A stretch of DNA of 64,000 nt from Vicinamibacterales bacterium (GCA_041394705.1 JAWKHS010000003.1:496001-560000); one strand, 5' to 3'. Counted from the stretch's first letter, positions 16,807 to 26,215 are shown. The notes: generated from the sequence alone by a model not told the origin. Translations and numbers: made by a program.

Positions 16807-17804
16807 GCACGATGGCCCGAATCCTGCCCTTCCTGAGACCCATCGAGGATCTGCTGTGCGATCCCGACATCACCGAGGTGATGGTGAACGACGGGGGGCG
16901 GCGCGTGTTCGTGGAGCGCGCCGGCTATCTGGAAGCCGTGCCAGACCGCACGCTCGAGACCCGGAACCTCACCGTGGCGATCAAGAACATCGCGCGGGCG
17001 TGTGGCGACGAGATCTCCGACGCGCAGCCCCTGCTCGATGCACGGCTCGAAGACGGCTCGCGCGTGGCGGCGTTGTTCCCGCCGTGCTCGGTCACCGGCC
17101 CAGCCCTGACCATCCGGAAGTTCACGAAGCGGTACAGCCTGGAGGCCCTCGTGGAGAACGCCGCCCTGCTGCCAGCGTGGGCAGGCGCCCTGGCGGGCGC
17201 GGTGACGGCTCGCCGCAACGTCCTCATCTCTGGCGGCACGGGCACGGGCAAGACCACATTGCTCAACGCGCTCGCCGCGCGCATCCCCGACCACGAGCGG
17301 CTGATCGTCATCGAGGAAACGTCCGAGATCCACCTCGACAAGCCGAACGTCCTTCGCCTGGAAGCGAGGCGCGCTCAGGTGCCCCTGGGCGGGGAAGAAC
17401 CCCTCCCAGCCGTGACCATCGCGGACCTGCTCCGGGCGTCGCTGCGGCACCGCCCGGATCGCATCGTGGTCGGCGAGGTGCGCGGGGCTGAGGCGTTCGA
17501 CCTGCTGCAGGCGCTGAACACCGGACATCTGGGCAGCATGTCCACCATTCACGCCAACTCGGCGTCGCAGGCTTTGACGCGTCTTGCGCACTGCGTGCTC
17601 ACGGCGAACGTCGGCCTGCCGCACCAGAGCACGCGCGAGGCGATTGCCCTGGCGATCCACGTTGTGGCGCACGTGGCCCGCGTGCATAGTGGAAGGCGCG
17701 TCACGGAGCTTCTCGAAGTCCGCGGCTACGACGCGCATACCGACCGGTTCCTGCTCTCCCCCTTGCTGGCTACCACGACCGATGCGGAAGGAGGGACGTC
17801 ATGA
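16803..17804 (+). CDS. trbB: TrbB/VirB11 hexameric secretion ATPase
   Basis: 333 residues; ATG at 16803 overlaps the traG stop. N-terminal domain with DPDITEVMVND and the Asp box VIEETSEIH. Walker A GGTGTGKT at about residues 144-151 and the His box TGHLGSMSTIHANSA are intact. In P-type systems trbB is the first gene of the trb operon; here it has moved downstream of traG. The enzyme is a cytoplasmic AAA-like ATPase that drives pilus assembly. Confidence 0.93.
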   Translation: MSTMARILPFLRPIEDLLCDPDITEVMVNDGGRRVFVERAGYLEAVPDRTLETRNLTVAIKNIARACGDEISDAQPLLDARLEDGSRVAALFPPCSVTGPALTIRKFTKRYSLEALVENAALLPAWAGALAGAVTARRNVLISGGTGTGKTTLLNALAARIPDHERLIVIEETSEIHLDKPNVLRLEARRAQVPLGGEEPLPAVTIADLLRASLRHRPDRIVVGEVRGAEAFDLLQALNTGHLGSMSTIHANSASQALTRLAHCVLTANVGLPHQSTREAIALAIHVVAHVARVHSGRRVTELLEVRGYDAHTDRFLLSPLLATTTDAEGGTS

Positions 17805-18271
17805 GACGGCGAACGGCAACCGCTCTGCTTGGGGTCGGATTCCTGGTGCTTTTGTCGTGCGGCCGGGAGGCAGCGCCGACGGCGCCTTCGGCGCCGAGAT
17901 CCTTCCTGCAAGGCACCTGGAGCGGCACCATCACGATCGAGCGCGAAGGGCAGTCTTCGTCGGGCCCGATGTCTTGGGCGGTCGAGGTGGTAGACGGCAC
18001 CGACCTTCGCACGTTCCGCGTCACGATCCGGTCGCAGCACGCGTGGTTGCCAATCACCGCCACGGTCACGAGTGCCATCGAGCCAGGCAACCAGCCGCCG
18101 GCGCGGATCAGCACGCAGGGCGACTACCTGTCGCCAAGGGGCTGCACCGGCAGCATCCTGAGTGTCGGGGCGGCCGACGCCACAACCATCAATGCCGACC
18201 TGACCGGCGTGGACTGCCCGTCGCCGAGCGGGTCCACGTTCACAGGCCGGTTCGCGTTGACGAAGGGGTAG
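17801..18271 (+). CDS. Secreted lipoprotein of the transfer region
   Basis: 156 residues; ATG overlaps the trbB stop. The N-terminus MRRRTATALLGVGFLVLLSC is a lipoprotein signal with Cys20 at the cleavage site. The mature part is a compact beta-rich domain (FLQGTWSGTITIER ... MSWAVEVVDGT) with a later Cys pair (RGCTGS and VDCPSP). It is similar in style to Acidobacteriota lipoproteins of unknown function. Because no VirB7-type lipoprotein occurs elsewhere in the operon, a role in the outer-membrane complex or entry exclusion is possible but unproven. Confidence 0.6.
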   Translation: MRRRTATALLGVGFLVLLSCGREAAPTAPSAPRSFLQGTWSGTITIEREGQSSSGPMSWAVEVVDGTDLRTFRVTIRSQHAWLPITATVTSAIEPGNQPPARISTQGDYLSPRGCTGSILSVGAADATTINADLTGVDCPSPSGSTFTGRFALTKG

Positions 18272-18285
18272 GGGAGGTGGCTGGC

Positions 18286-19209
18286 GTGGACCGGCATGCC
18301 CCGCGCGCGTTCCTCGCCGCCGGCTACGCGCCGGACGACTGGGTGGCCATCCTGTTGAAGTCGTACCGAACGGGCGAGGCGGTGCAGCGCGTCCTGCCGG
18401 TGGCGACCGTGGCGAGCGAGCGGTTCCAGGCGTGGTTGCGGGCCAAGAACGCCCAGCGGTGGGAGGTCTACGTCAGCACGAACGCCGTGGCGCCGGGGCA
18501 GCGGTCGAGGACGCGCGACCGCGTCGCTGCAGTCCGCCACGTGTTTCTCGACGCGGACGAGGCGGGGCAGCAACTTCTGGCGGCTCTGGCGGCGCGGTCC
18601 GACATCCCACCGCCCTCCTACATCCTGCGGACGTCCCTGGGCCGCGTTCACGTGCTGTGGCGCGTGCAGGGATTCGAAGTCCCCGCGGTGGAGGCGCTGC
18701 AGAAACACCTGGCCAAGGAACTTGATGCCGATCCCGCGGCTACCTCGGCCGCGCAGCTCACTCGGCTTCCCGGCTTCCTCAGCCACAAGCGCCGAGATCC
18801 GTTCGCGGTCTCGCTGCTCCTCGGCGCGGTGAGTCGAGTCTACGACTCCCGCGATTTCCCAGGTGCGAAGCCTCCCCGCCGCACGGAGGTCGCGCCGTCG
18901 GCTAGACGGAGAGGGGCGAGCAAGGTGGCCCGCGCGCGGTCGTACCTGCGGTCCGTGCCGCCCGCGGTGGCCGGTGAACGCGGGGACGCGCACACGTTCC
19001 GGGTGTGCTGCCGAGTCGTTCGCGGGTTCGCCCTCAGCGAAGTCGACGCGCTGGCGGCTCTCTCCGAGTGGAACGAGCGATGCGTGCCTCCCTGGCGGAT
19101 GTCGGAGCTGGCTGCCAAGGTGCGAAATGCAGGGCGGTACGGCCGAGAGACCATCGGCGCCCGCGTGCTCGGGAACGGATACGTGCCTGGGCCCCGGTAC
19201 TGCGGCTAG
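18286..19209 (+). CDS. RepB-type DNA primase
   Basis: 307 residues from the GTG at 18286, eight bases after GGGGAGG. The central region has the RepB-primase pattern VRHVFLDADEAG ... PPSYILRTSLGRVHVLWRV ... AAQLTRLPGFLSHKR; FLDAD would carry the catalytic acidic residues. The C-terminal part (DAHTFRVCCRVVRGFALSEV ... WRMSELAAKVRNA) is the helical bundle found in such primases. On mobile elements it primes second-strand synthesis after transfer. It is the last gene of the conjugation block, followed by an IS3 scar. Confidence 0.7.
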   Translation: MDRHAPRAFLAAGYAPDDWVAILLKSYRTGEAVQRVLPVATVASERFQAWLRAKNAQRWEVYVSTNAVAPGQRSRTRDRVAAVRHVFLDADEAGQQLLAALAARSDIPPPSYILRTSLGRVHVLWRVQGFEVPAVEALQKHLAKELDADPAATSAAQLTRLPGFLSHKRRDPFAVSLLLGAVSRVYDSRDFPGAKPPRRTEVAPSARRRGASKVARARSYLRSVPPAVAGERGDAHTFRVCCRVVRGFALSEVDALAALSEWNERCVPPWRMSELAAKVRNAGRYGRETIGARVLGNGYVPGPRYCG

Positions 19210-19317
19210 ATCTACCCTGCGGCGTTTGTCAGGAGTCACGCCGCCTCAGAGACGATATGTCGTTCGGAGACAGTGGGTTGCCGTCGGGTCGTTCGAACCA
19301 AACGGCCTGCGGTCGAT

Positions 19318-19509
19318 CACGGGCGCCTGCGGAACGAGTGCCGAGATGTCCGCCAGTTCACGTCGATCGAGGACGCGAAGGCCAAGATCTAAGGCTGCGC
19401 CTCGACTACAATCAGCGCCGACCACACAACTCCCTCGGGCGCCTGGCACCGAACGAGTCCGTCGCCCGACGTCAGGACCACGAGGCCGTTCAAGCCGGGA
19501 AGTTCTGGG
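19318..19509 (+). pseudogene. IS3-family transposase C-terminal fragment
   Basis: One frame reads GRLRNECRDVRQFTSIEDAK and then a stop; a neighbouring frame continues LRLDYNQRRPHNSLGRLAP. Together they are the end of an IS407-type integrase core, with a few codons missing at 19396-19400. The rest of the element is gone. The scar separates the conjugation genes from the cargo that starts at 19546. Confidence 0.75.
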
Positions 19510-19545
19510 AGCGGGCTTTCTCGTTACGGGACCAACGGCAACTCA

Positions 19546-21543
19546 CTACTGCACGTCGAAGGCTGCTGTCCGCACCACCCGTGCCAGCCGGGCAAGTGTA
19601 GTGACAATTCTAAGTGTATATGGTCCCGCGGTCAGCCTATCGAGGGACAATCGAGCGGCGACAGGATACACTGTACCGCCGGCGAGGCCCCTGCCACGCG
19701 CGCCGACCGAAATCTCCGGCGACGCGACAATGTCGCCAGCCGGCCCTTCGACGGACACGCTCACCTCCGGGGAGGGCGCCACGTCACCCCTCGTCGGCCG
19801 TACGTGCGCCTCCACGTATGCCACGAGTGAGTCACCAGACTGAAACGACCGACGCGTCGTCGGCGCAGCCGGAAGGCGTCGACTGAACAGTTCAAAGTCT
19901 TCACGCCTGACGGGGGTGCTCGCAGCGCTGGCTGCCACCACCAAGGGCGCACTGACGACCAGTGGTGCCGTGTCGTATGCGGGCACTTCCAGGTCCCCGA
20001 GGATCGTACCAACGTGCCCGCCTGTTACCACACTGGCCCTCACTCGGAACACCCCTGCCGGCAAATCGAGGTGTGAGACGATCCTCAGTTCCTTGCTTGC
20101 AAGCTGCATGGACCGCTGCTCTGACAACCGTAGATCCAACGCTTTGGACTCAGACGCACGAATCTTTCCATCCACATCTGTAGCGACGATGCGGTAGCTC
20201 AGGTTTGCGTCTCGACGGCGGTCGTTCGCCAGCGGGAGGTCGGCTCCCGATACATCCAAGAGCACGAAAGCTCTGCCTCGCCCGTTTTCACGGGGTAACG
20301 TCACGACGTGGGCACGCATCGCAATATCGCCAACAGGCAGCGGGCTCGAGAGCATGCGCGACATCTCCTCTCGCGAGCCGTCGCGGCGCTCTTTTGGCGG
20401 CGACACGTTGTGCCTACGGGTTCGAACCGTCACCGCTGCCCGTCGAGCCCGAACACTCACGCTCGTTGCCGCCGCTTCTTGGTTGGGAGCTGCTTCGTAG
20501 CTCACCAAATAATAGGCACTTGCGTCCTGAAATACTCTGCTGACAAAACCGTCGAGCGCATTGCTATTCACGTAGGCCACGCCACCAGTCTCGGAGGCGA
20601 GTGCCTGCAGGGCCGCTCCGCTACCGAGGCCGCTCTGCTCTACGGCCTCAGGGCCAAGCGGGCCAGACAGTCCTCGGTAATCTAACGGGTATATCGACAC
20701 GTGCGCAGACGCCGCGCTGCTCAACAGTCGCCGGAACGAGTTTGCGAGGTCGCCCCGCGCGTGTCCGTCCTGGTCCAACCCGGCGAGAAGCGCGCGAGCT
20801 GCCGCCGGCTCAAGGCCTGCAGTCACAAACAGAATCGCCTTACGACGTTTGGATACTGGTGCGAGCCATTCGGCTACGTTCGACAACGTCGCGACGGTAC
20901 GAGCCAGGTTGCCTGCGACCTCGCCCCCAAGCGTCGCCTTCATAGATCTGTCAAGCGCGCTCGGCTCGGAGACGAGGTCGAACTCTGGAGCCGCGAAGCG
21001 CCCGGAATAGTGATTCAAGGCTCCCCTAAGACGCCCCTTGTCCGCCGTAAACTCTTGCGCCCCCGCTTGCTGCCCGGTGAACACTACTGCTGCCATGTCG
21101 CCGGGTAGCAGCTGATCGATAAACCGCCGCGCGACAGCGCGCGCTTTCGGCGTGTCGGTCGCCCGAGTGCTCAAATCGTCGAGTACGATCGCGAAGATGC
21201 GATCTGGCACGTTCGCATTCGTCCAGACATCGCTGTCACTGCCAGACACTGACGACGACCGCTCGGTCACGACCGTCGCTGGCGCCTTCACCTCAGTGAC
21301 AAACGTGACACGTGCTGGCACGTCGTCCTCAGACACAACAAAGTCGTCGACAGTCAAACCCTCCACGTGGCGCCCATCGGCGCCGTTGACAACCACGTCG
21401 AGTTGCTTAAGGGTGACACCCGAGCGAAACTGAGACGTGCGTGGTTGGGCCGCCTGCGACACCAGTGCTACCGCCACCGCAAAGCCGAGAAGCCGACTCG
21501 GCGGCCACTGCTTTGTTGAGTAGCCTGGCTGACTAGCTGACAC
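19546..21543 (-). CDS. Secreted VWA-domain protein (Acidobacteriota VWFA-related type)
   Basis: 665 residues from a GTG at 21543 that overlaps the previous gene by 11 bases. A hydrophobic export signal (LLGFAVAVALVSQAAQ) is followed by the typical start of this family (FRSGVTLKQLDVVVNGADGR, VEGLTVDDFVVSEDD). The VWA fold has a degenerate metal site (FAIVLDDLST instead of DxSxS), then SIYPLDYRGL and SAYYLVSYE. The C-terminal 300 residues are beta-sandwich-like. Such proteins are secreted or surface-bound; the ligand is unknown. It is the last gene of the minus-strand cargo. Confidence 0.8.
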   Translation of the reverse strand: MSASQPGYSTKQWPPSRLLGFAVAVALVSQAAQPRTSQFRSGVTLKQLDVVVNGADGRHVEGLTVDDFVVSEDDVPARVTFVTEVKAPATVVTERSSSVSGSDSDVWTNANVPDRIFAIVLDDLSTRATDTPKARAVARRFIDQLLPGDMAAVVFTGQQAGAQEFTADKGRLRGALNHYSGRFAAPEFDLVSEPSALDRSMKATLGGEVAGNLARTVATLSNVAEWLAPVSKRRKAILFVTAGLEPAAARALLAGLDQDGHARGDLANSFRRLLSSAASAHVSIYPLDYRGLSGPLGPEAVEQSGLGSGAALQALASETGGVAYVNSNALDGFVSRVFQDASAYYLVSYEAAPNQEAAATSVSVRARRAAVTVRTRRHNVSPPKERRDGSREEMSRMLSSPLPVGDIAMRAHVVTLPRENGRGRAFVLLDVSGADLPLANDRRRDANLSYRIVATDVDGKIRASESKALDLRLSEQRSMQLASKELRIVSHLDLPAGVFRVRASVVTGGHVGTILGDLEVPAYDTAPLVVSAPLVVAASAASTPVRREDFELFSRRLPAAPTTRRSFQSGDSLVAYVEAHVRPTRGDVAPSPEVSVSVEGPAGDIVASPEISVGARGRGLAGGTVYPVAARLSLDRLTAGPYTLRIVTTLARLARVVRTAAFDVQ

Positions 21544-22072
21544 GTGACCCCACTAAAGACTCGAGTGTGGCGACCACTTCGGCCTCACCAGCTTCGGACA
21601 ACTGACCAGTCCACGCGCCACGGACGCGGCCGTCCGCCGCGACGATTAGCACCGTGGGTGTTGCAAACACCTTATTCGGGGGGCGCTCGTTGGCCCTCAG
21701 GACATCGACCGACACGTCAAATGTCGACAAGTAAGTCGCGGCCGTCGCGTCGTCGTCCGTCGTGATGACAACGAATTGGACGTGCCTAGCCTCCCGCCCT
21801 CGAGGCCACTTCGTCGTAAGTCTGTTGTAGAAGGGCATGCTCGCGGTGCAGAACTGACACGACTTGCGCACGAACAATACAACGGTGGCGTCTGCCGCCG
21901 AGTAGTCGAGTCCCTGAATCTCCGATGCATCGCCAATCGCGTAGGTGGGTCGTGTCGGCGCTGGCGGCGGGCTCGCCGCGGCCGGCCGGTTGTACAGCGC
22001 ATATCCGGCCCACACGCAAGCCACAAGGACGGCAATGTTCGACAGGGTCTCGAGCGAGATTCTCGGCTTCAT
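21533..22072 (-). CDS. Membrane-anchored TlpA/redoxin-like thioredoxin
   Basis: 179 residues from ATG at 22072, preceded by GGAGG. One N-terminal anchor (LSNIAVLVACVWAGYALY), a Pro-rich linker, then a thioredoxin fold with VVLFVRKSCQFCTASMPFY. The CQFC active site is intact, and the cis-Pro region appears as FATPTVLIV. It should act as a periplasmic thiol-disulphide enzyme. With a Cys-rich secreted peptide in the same cluster, an obvious candidate substrate is at hand (inference). Confidence 0.8.
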   Translation of the reverse strand: MKPRISLETLSNIAVLVACVWAGYALYNRPAAASPPPAPTRPTYAIGDASEIQGLDYSAADATVVLFVRKSCQFCTASMPFYNRLTTKWPRGREARHVQFVVITTDDDATAATYLSTFDVSVDVLRANERPPNKVFATPTVLIVAADGRVRGAWTGQLSEAGEAEVVATLESLVGSRVS

Positions 22073-22460
22073 GCGTACACGCCTCCGTAGGGTGCGAGCG
22101 ACGTGACCGGTGGCCATCGCGTGAAGAATCGCAGATACAGGGACCCTTCCAAAGCACAATCTCTAGACAGATGTGGCGGCGCGGCTCGCGTGCTGCGGCT
22201 GCGGCGTTGGGCGTGTCAACGGCGTCGTCGCGATTGACACGCAGGGACCACGCTCACGGACAATATCGGCGAGGGCGAGTTGGAGGCGCGATGGGCGCGC
22301 GCCTATTCCGCAAGAGTGGTCGTTTCCGACCTAGGGAAGCTCTCCGCAAGTGTTTGTGCAGAGAAAAACGGGGCGAGGGAGCCGCCGTGTCGAGCACGGA
22401 CGCCCATCCCCAAGCTCCCGTACCAGATTTCCCTTTGGAGCCGCCAGACGAGCCGGCGGG
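22073..22460. other. Gap of about 390 bases between cargo genes
   Basis: No supported gene on either strand. GC-rich with short purine tracts. The thioredoxin ribosome-binding site lies at its left edge; I see no clear terminator or promoter boxes. Confidence 0.4.
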
Positions 22461-24161
22461 CTACGGCTCTGCTGCCCGCAAGTCTAGCGCCTTTGACTCG
22501 CCCTCGGCAAGCGAGACTGACACCGCCATCCCTCGCATCCTACGGAGAACACTGGGTTGCAGGATTTCTGCCGGCTGGACTGTCCGCACTGCTGCCACCA
22601 AGTAATCCTGGCGGGGCGGCAGCCCTTCAATTGAGTACCGGCCCTGGCTATCCGCCATCGACTGCATCACAAACCGGCTGCGGAAGGACCAGAGTCGCTC
22701 GTCCGAGGGGAACACGACGATAGCGACTTCCGAAGGTGGGCCATCGCCCGGCTCAACCCTGCCGGCCACGCGTGTAACGGCATCGGTTACGACGACCGTC
22801 AGCCCGGTAACGTCGCGGCCGCGTTCGAAGTTGATTCCACCATCGGTCACGTCGAGCCCATTGACCAACACGGTCCGTAGCGCCCAGCCTTCTGCGCCCG
22901 CACGGGAGAGGCGAACCAGCTGTCGGCCAAACAGTCCTGCGACTTCGAACGTGCCGTTCGCCCCGTATTGGTCTCGTTGCACGCGGCTGTCCACGCCACG
23001 CTCAGCACTTCGAAACGCGAGTCGCAAACTGTCTGGCACCCTTCTGGCGCCATCCGATACAATCCGACCCCGCGCGGTCGCCCCGGTGGACGCTGACACA
23101 AACACGCCATCGACTGTCCCCTCGCTCACGACGACTGTCGTCGAACCGTACTCTGGAAGGGCGCCCACGGACAACGCTGACCGCACGACGAGTTCGTACG
23201 TTCCAGGCGGCACACCCCGCACCTCGAACTGTCCGTCCTGTTGAATTAGTCCAGTCTGAGTTGGGCCTCCAGACAGACTCTCGCTGCCCCTGTCAAACAG
23301 CGTGACAACTCCGGGCCCTAGTGACCGGCCGGTCGTGCTAGCCGCGCGACCCCGTACCGTACCGAACCCGGCGTTCGATAGCGTGAAGTTCACCCCGCCA
23401 ATCTCCGCGCCGGCCTCAACGACAACAGCCGTCGCAGCGCCCAAGCTCGTGGCACCGGGATAGTACGTTGGAGCGTTACCCGCCGCTGCTACTCCTCTAC
23501 GGCTAAGTGACGCGACCAGCGCTGCTGCTGCTCGGCCTGCCACGTAGTACTGTCCTGGGGCCAGGCCGTACAGGCGGTAGGTGCCCCGATCATCCGTCGT
23601 GTCATCTGCACCAGCGACCGCCGTGACCCGCCACTCATCGATAACGAGTGCGAGACGCGACGCCGACACGACAGCGCCGACCACAGGCTGTCCGTGCTCA
23701 TCGATTAGCGCACCCGTAATCACCGCCCCTGGAGCCAGCCCGATATTCAGCTTCTCGTAGGCGGTCGCGCGCTCGACGTCAATCGGTGCCCCTACGCCTC
23801 CGGGGCGCACTTGGCCGTACGGCGAACCGACGAAGCCTCCTTTTGATGCAAATAGCGTGAATCGTCCTGGCGGCAACTCTCCAATCACGAAGCGGCCTTC
23901 CTCGTCGGTCATTACGACGCGCGTCTCACCGGCTCCAGTAACGCGCACGATCGCTCCCACAAGGGGGACAGCCGTGACTGCGTTCACGACCCGTCCCGCA
24001 AGTGACGCTCCGGCGGCTCGCTGTGGTGCCTTCGGAGCGGCTGGCGGCAGCAGCTGGGGCGAACTAGCGCTGGCCACGGCCACCGACGCAATGGTCGACA
24101 CAACCAAGAGAAGGCTCCGCGTCCGGCGTACTGGCGTGGGCGCCGGCTCACTATCACCCAT
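22461..24161 (-). CDS. Exported protein with carboxypeptidase-regulatory-like beta domains
   Basis: 566 residues from ATG at 24161, preceded by ATGGAGGCGACA, a good ribosome-binding site. Signal segment RSLLLVVSTIASVAVASA. At least three repeats of the carboxypeptidase-D regulatory type occur: LAGRVVNAVTAVPLVGAIVRV ending in GRFVIGELPPGRFTL, then TDDRGTYRLYGLAPGQYYV, and QDGQFEVRGVPPGTYELVV with a further SQGRYSIEGLPPRQDYLV. There is no peptidase catalytic domain. These domains usually mediate binding in large secreted or outer-membrane systems. It follows the Cys-rich peptide gene on the same strand. Confidence 0.8.
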   Translation of the reverse strand: MGDSEPAPTPVRRTRSLLLVVSTIASVAVASASSPQLLPPAAPKAPQRAAGASLAGRVVNAVTAVPLVGAIVRVTGAGETRVVMTDEEGRFVIGELPPGRFTLFASKGGFVGSPYGQVRPGGVGAPIDVERATAYEKLNIGLAPGAVITGALIDEHGQPVVGAVVSASRLALVIDEWRVTAVAGADDTTDDRGTYRLYGLAPGQYYVAGRAAAALVASLSRRGVAAAGNAPTYYPGATSLGAATAVVVEAGAEIGGVNFTLSNAGFGTVRGRAASTTGRSLGPGVVTLFDRGSESLSGGPTQTGLIQQDGQFEVRGVPPGTYELVVRSALSVGALPEYGSTTVVVSEGTVDGVFVSASTGATARGRIVSDGARRVPDSLRLAFRSAERGVDSRVQRDQYGANGTFEVAGLFGRQLVRLSRAGAEGWALRTVLVNGLDVTDGGINFERGRDVTGLTVVVTDAVTRVAGRVEPGDGPPSEVAIVVFPSDERLWSFRSRFVMQSMADSQGRYSIEGLPPRQDYLVAAVRTVQPAEILQPSVLRRMRGMAVSVSLAEGESKALDLRAAEP

Positions 24162-24270
24162 TGTCGTCGCCTCCATCTTGCTATCTCGGTTCGGCATGAC
24201 GTGCAGTGGCCCTCCGTCGCGGGCTGCCACTGCACGCCCATTCAAGAACGGCTACATGTGCGACGCTCTG

Positions 24271-24555
24271 CTAGATGTACTGTTCGCAATAGCAGATGCA
24301 GTCGCCTTCCACGACGCAATAACTTTGAGTCGGATCTACATGGCATCCTTCATCGATGTATATGTTGTAATGAATTCGCCACGTCGGCCCCATGCTCTCG
24401 CACTCTGACGCGCACGAGCTGTAGCACGCCTGAGCCGCCGCGTATTGATCAGCCGTGCAGTTGTCGTTGCATTCCTGCTCCGTTACGGCCAGAACCGTCA
24501 CGTGGCTAAGGAACACAATGGTCGCCGCCAGGCACAGTCGCATCAGCGATTTCAT
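24271..24555 (-). CDS. Small secreted cysteine-rich peptide
   Basis: 94 residues from ATG at 24555, with GGAGG seven bases upstream. A clear signal peptide (LMRLCLAATIVFLSHVTVLA) is followed by about 70 residues with ten cysteines in two clusters: ECNDNC, CYSSCASEC, then after a central aromatic stretch (WRIHYNIYIDEGC) SYCVVEGDCICYC. The even number and clustering suggest five disulphides. No known family comes to mind. It is first in a minus-strand run that includes a membrane thioredoxin, which could form or proofread its disulphides. It may be a secreted effector, adhesin or peptide toxin; the role is open. Confidence 0.7.
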   Translation of the reverse strand: MKSLMRLCLAATIVFLSHVTVLAVTEQECNDNCTADQYAAAQACYSSCASECESMGPTWRIHYNIYIDEGCHVDPTQSYCVVEGDCICYCEQYI

Positions 24556-25072
24556 TAGACGTCCTCCTCTCACTATCGATACCGAGCCGAGCGCCGCGGT
24601 TGTCCCGCGCGTCGGCAACGGGACCGTGCTTACACCAACGTCGGCCATGAGCGTGCCGCACTGTCTGGCGCCCGTCAATCTGTAGTAGTGGACCAATGTG
24701 GATGGTGTGTAGACCGTTGTGCGCGCACGATGCTGTCGGTCATATGCCGTGAATGCGCGAGATGGTGGTGTCCACTACTGTGTAGCTGTCCCCCGATAGC
24801 CAGGCGTCACCATCGGTCGAGCTTGACTGGAGTGGCGTTGCGCAGTAGCCTGCGAGTCCCTCCCGAGAGCTTCTGCTCGACTCTCGTTCGCACGGCCGTT
24901 TGCGTATCCCGCCCAGCGCGCCGCGGCCTGCATGCTCGGTGCACGTCTACGCAACGTCGCAGGTGCTGGTGGCTCCAGTTCGTGTCATACGTGTCACTCG
25001 CGGCGAGCCGCAATCGTGACACGTGTTACGTCCGGCGACACAGGGACTGCCGCGACCTCTGGAGGTGACACA
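24556..25072. other. 517-bp gap between divergent cargo genes
   Basis: No supported gene. It separates the minus-strand Cys-rich-peptide run from the plus-strand AraC-type gene, so both promoters should lie here, but no box is convincing. Ribosome-binding sites for both genes lie at the edges. Confidence 0.4.
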
Positions 25073-25429
25073 ATGAGGACACCATGTGACCCGCCACAGC
25101 GTATCTGGCTTGATGTTGCTGCAGAGCTGGAAGGCGACTGTAACCTATCATTGTCGGCCCTGTCACGCCGGCTCACACTCGATCGACGCGTGATCGAGCG
25201 CGCGTGTCGACTCAACGGCACAACTTTCCGGGCCGCTCGACAGGCCGCTCGAATCGCGCGTGCTATCTCCCAGCTCTCGCGCGATGACGTGGATTCGATA
25301 AAGACCGTCGCCTATGACCTCGGCTATACGCCGAGGGGCTTCTGTCGGTTCGTCCGCCGCCACACTGGACGGTCGCCAAAGAGCCTACGCAAGGACGCCG
25401 TTCACGACGGACTCAGTAGGGACGAGTGA
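25073..25429 (+). CDS. Stand-alone AraC-type DNA-binding protein
   Basis: 118 residues from ATG at 25073 with GGAGGT upstream. Almost the whole protein is an AraC/XylS double helix-turn-helix: first HTH around LSALSRRLTLDRRVIERACR, second HTH IKTVAYDLGYTPRGFCRFVRRHTGRSPKSLR, the family signature. There is no ligand domain. The position, divergent from the cargo cluster, suggests it controls those genes. Confidence 0.75.
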   Translation: MRTPCDPPQRIWLDVAAELEGDCNLSLSALSRRLTLDRRVIERACRLNGTTFRAARQAARIARAISQLSRDDVDSIKTVAYDLGYTPRGFCRFVRRHTGRSPKSLRKDAVHDGLSRDE

Positions 25430-25897
25430 CCGAACGGAGGGGGATCGCGGTGTCTCCGTCATTCTGTGCAAACGGGGAGGGAGAGCGCGGCGCGCCTGGG
25501 GCACCGGGTCCGATAGCGGCCGTTCCGTCACCCGACCCTAATGTCGACAATCCTCGTACGGGTCCGAAGGCCCGACTCGATTCTCAAATCCTGAAAAGTC
25601 GCGCACGGGCTATCGCGAAGCTCGGCCGGATGGACGCTCCGGGTCCGCGCCTGGCTCTGGCGGATCGGCGTTGAGGAAGCAGCTCAAGTGATCGCACCGG
25701 CCGTCGTCGGCCGCAAGTGCCTATTGGGCGGCACCGGGTCCAGCCTTGTGCACACGCGATTGGGTTCGCGCGACTCGCTCACGAGTTGTCAAGAGGCGGC
25801 ATGACGTAATCGTCGTCGTTCGGCGTTTCCGAACCCGCGACGATCCTCGGCGACGGTCGAGGTAAACACCACGGTCGGTCGCCGACAAGCCTTGTTG
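25430..25897. other. 468-bp stretch without a supported gene
   Basis: An 82-codon open frame lies at its start but has low-complexity Pro/Gly/Ala content and no ribosome-binding site. Nothing else is recognised. Confidence 0.4.
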
Positions 25898-26215
25898 CTA
25901 GCCCAGCGAGTTCTTCCCAGCCTTCTTCGCCGCCGCCCACCGCCGCTTCGCGGCAGCTGCCATCTTGGCGCGCGCCTCCGGCGACATCACGCGCTTGGCG
26001 ACCTTCTTCGCCTTCTTCGCCGCGCCCTTGGCGGCCTTGCGGCCGGCGCCCGCCACTCCGCCACCACCGATCGCGCGGGTCACGCTATCGCGAATCGCCG
26101 CCATCTCGCGCTCGACCGACGCCAACTGCTTGCTCAGCGCGTCCTTGCGCGCCGCCAGCTTGCCCAACTCACGCCCAACCAGCGCGGCGAGCCCGCCGCC
26201 ATTCTTCTTGGCCAA
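25898..26215 (-). CDS. Histone-H1-like Lys/Ala-rich protein
   Basis: 105 residues. The start is a TTG at 26215 with GGAGG upstream. The N-terminal half is a probable coiled coil (LGKLAARKDALSKQLASVER). The C-terminal half is a Lys/Ala tail (GRKAAKGAAKKAKKVAKR) with the motif MSPEARAKMAAAAKRRWAA. Proteins like this bind DNA non-specifically and are common on mobile elements of GC-rich soil bacteria. It may act as a xenogeneic or chromosome-structuring protein. Confidence 0.7.
   Translation of the reverse strand: MAKKNGGGLAALVGRELGKLAARKDALSKQLASVEREMAAIRDSVTRAIGGGGVAGAGRKAAKGAAKKAKKVAKRVMSPEARAKMAAAAKRRWAAAKKAGKNSLG

Noticed and set aside
24688..25068. 126-codon Cys/Arg-rich open frame upstream of the AraC-type gene
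   Set aside because: Composition is that of an out-of-frame reading; no start signal and no domain.
25426..25674. 82-codon open frame after the AraC-type gene
   Set aside because: No ribosome-binding site, Pro/Gly/Ala low complexity, no resemblance to any family.
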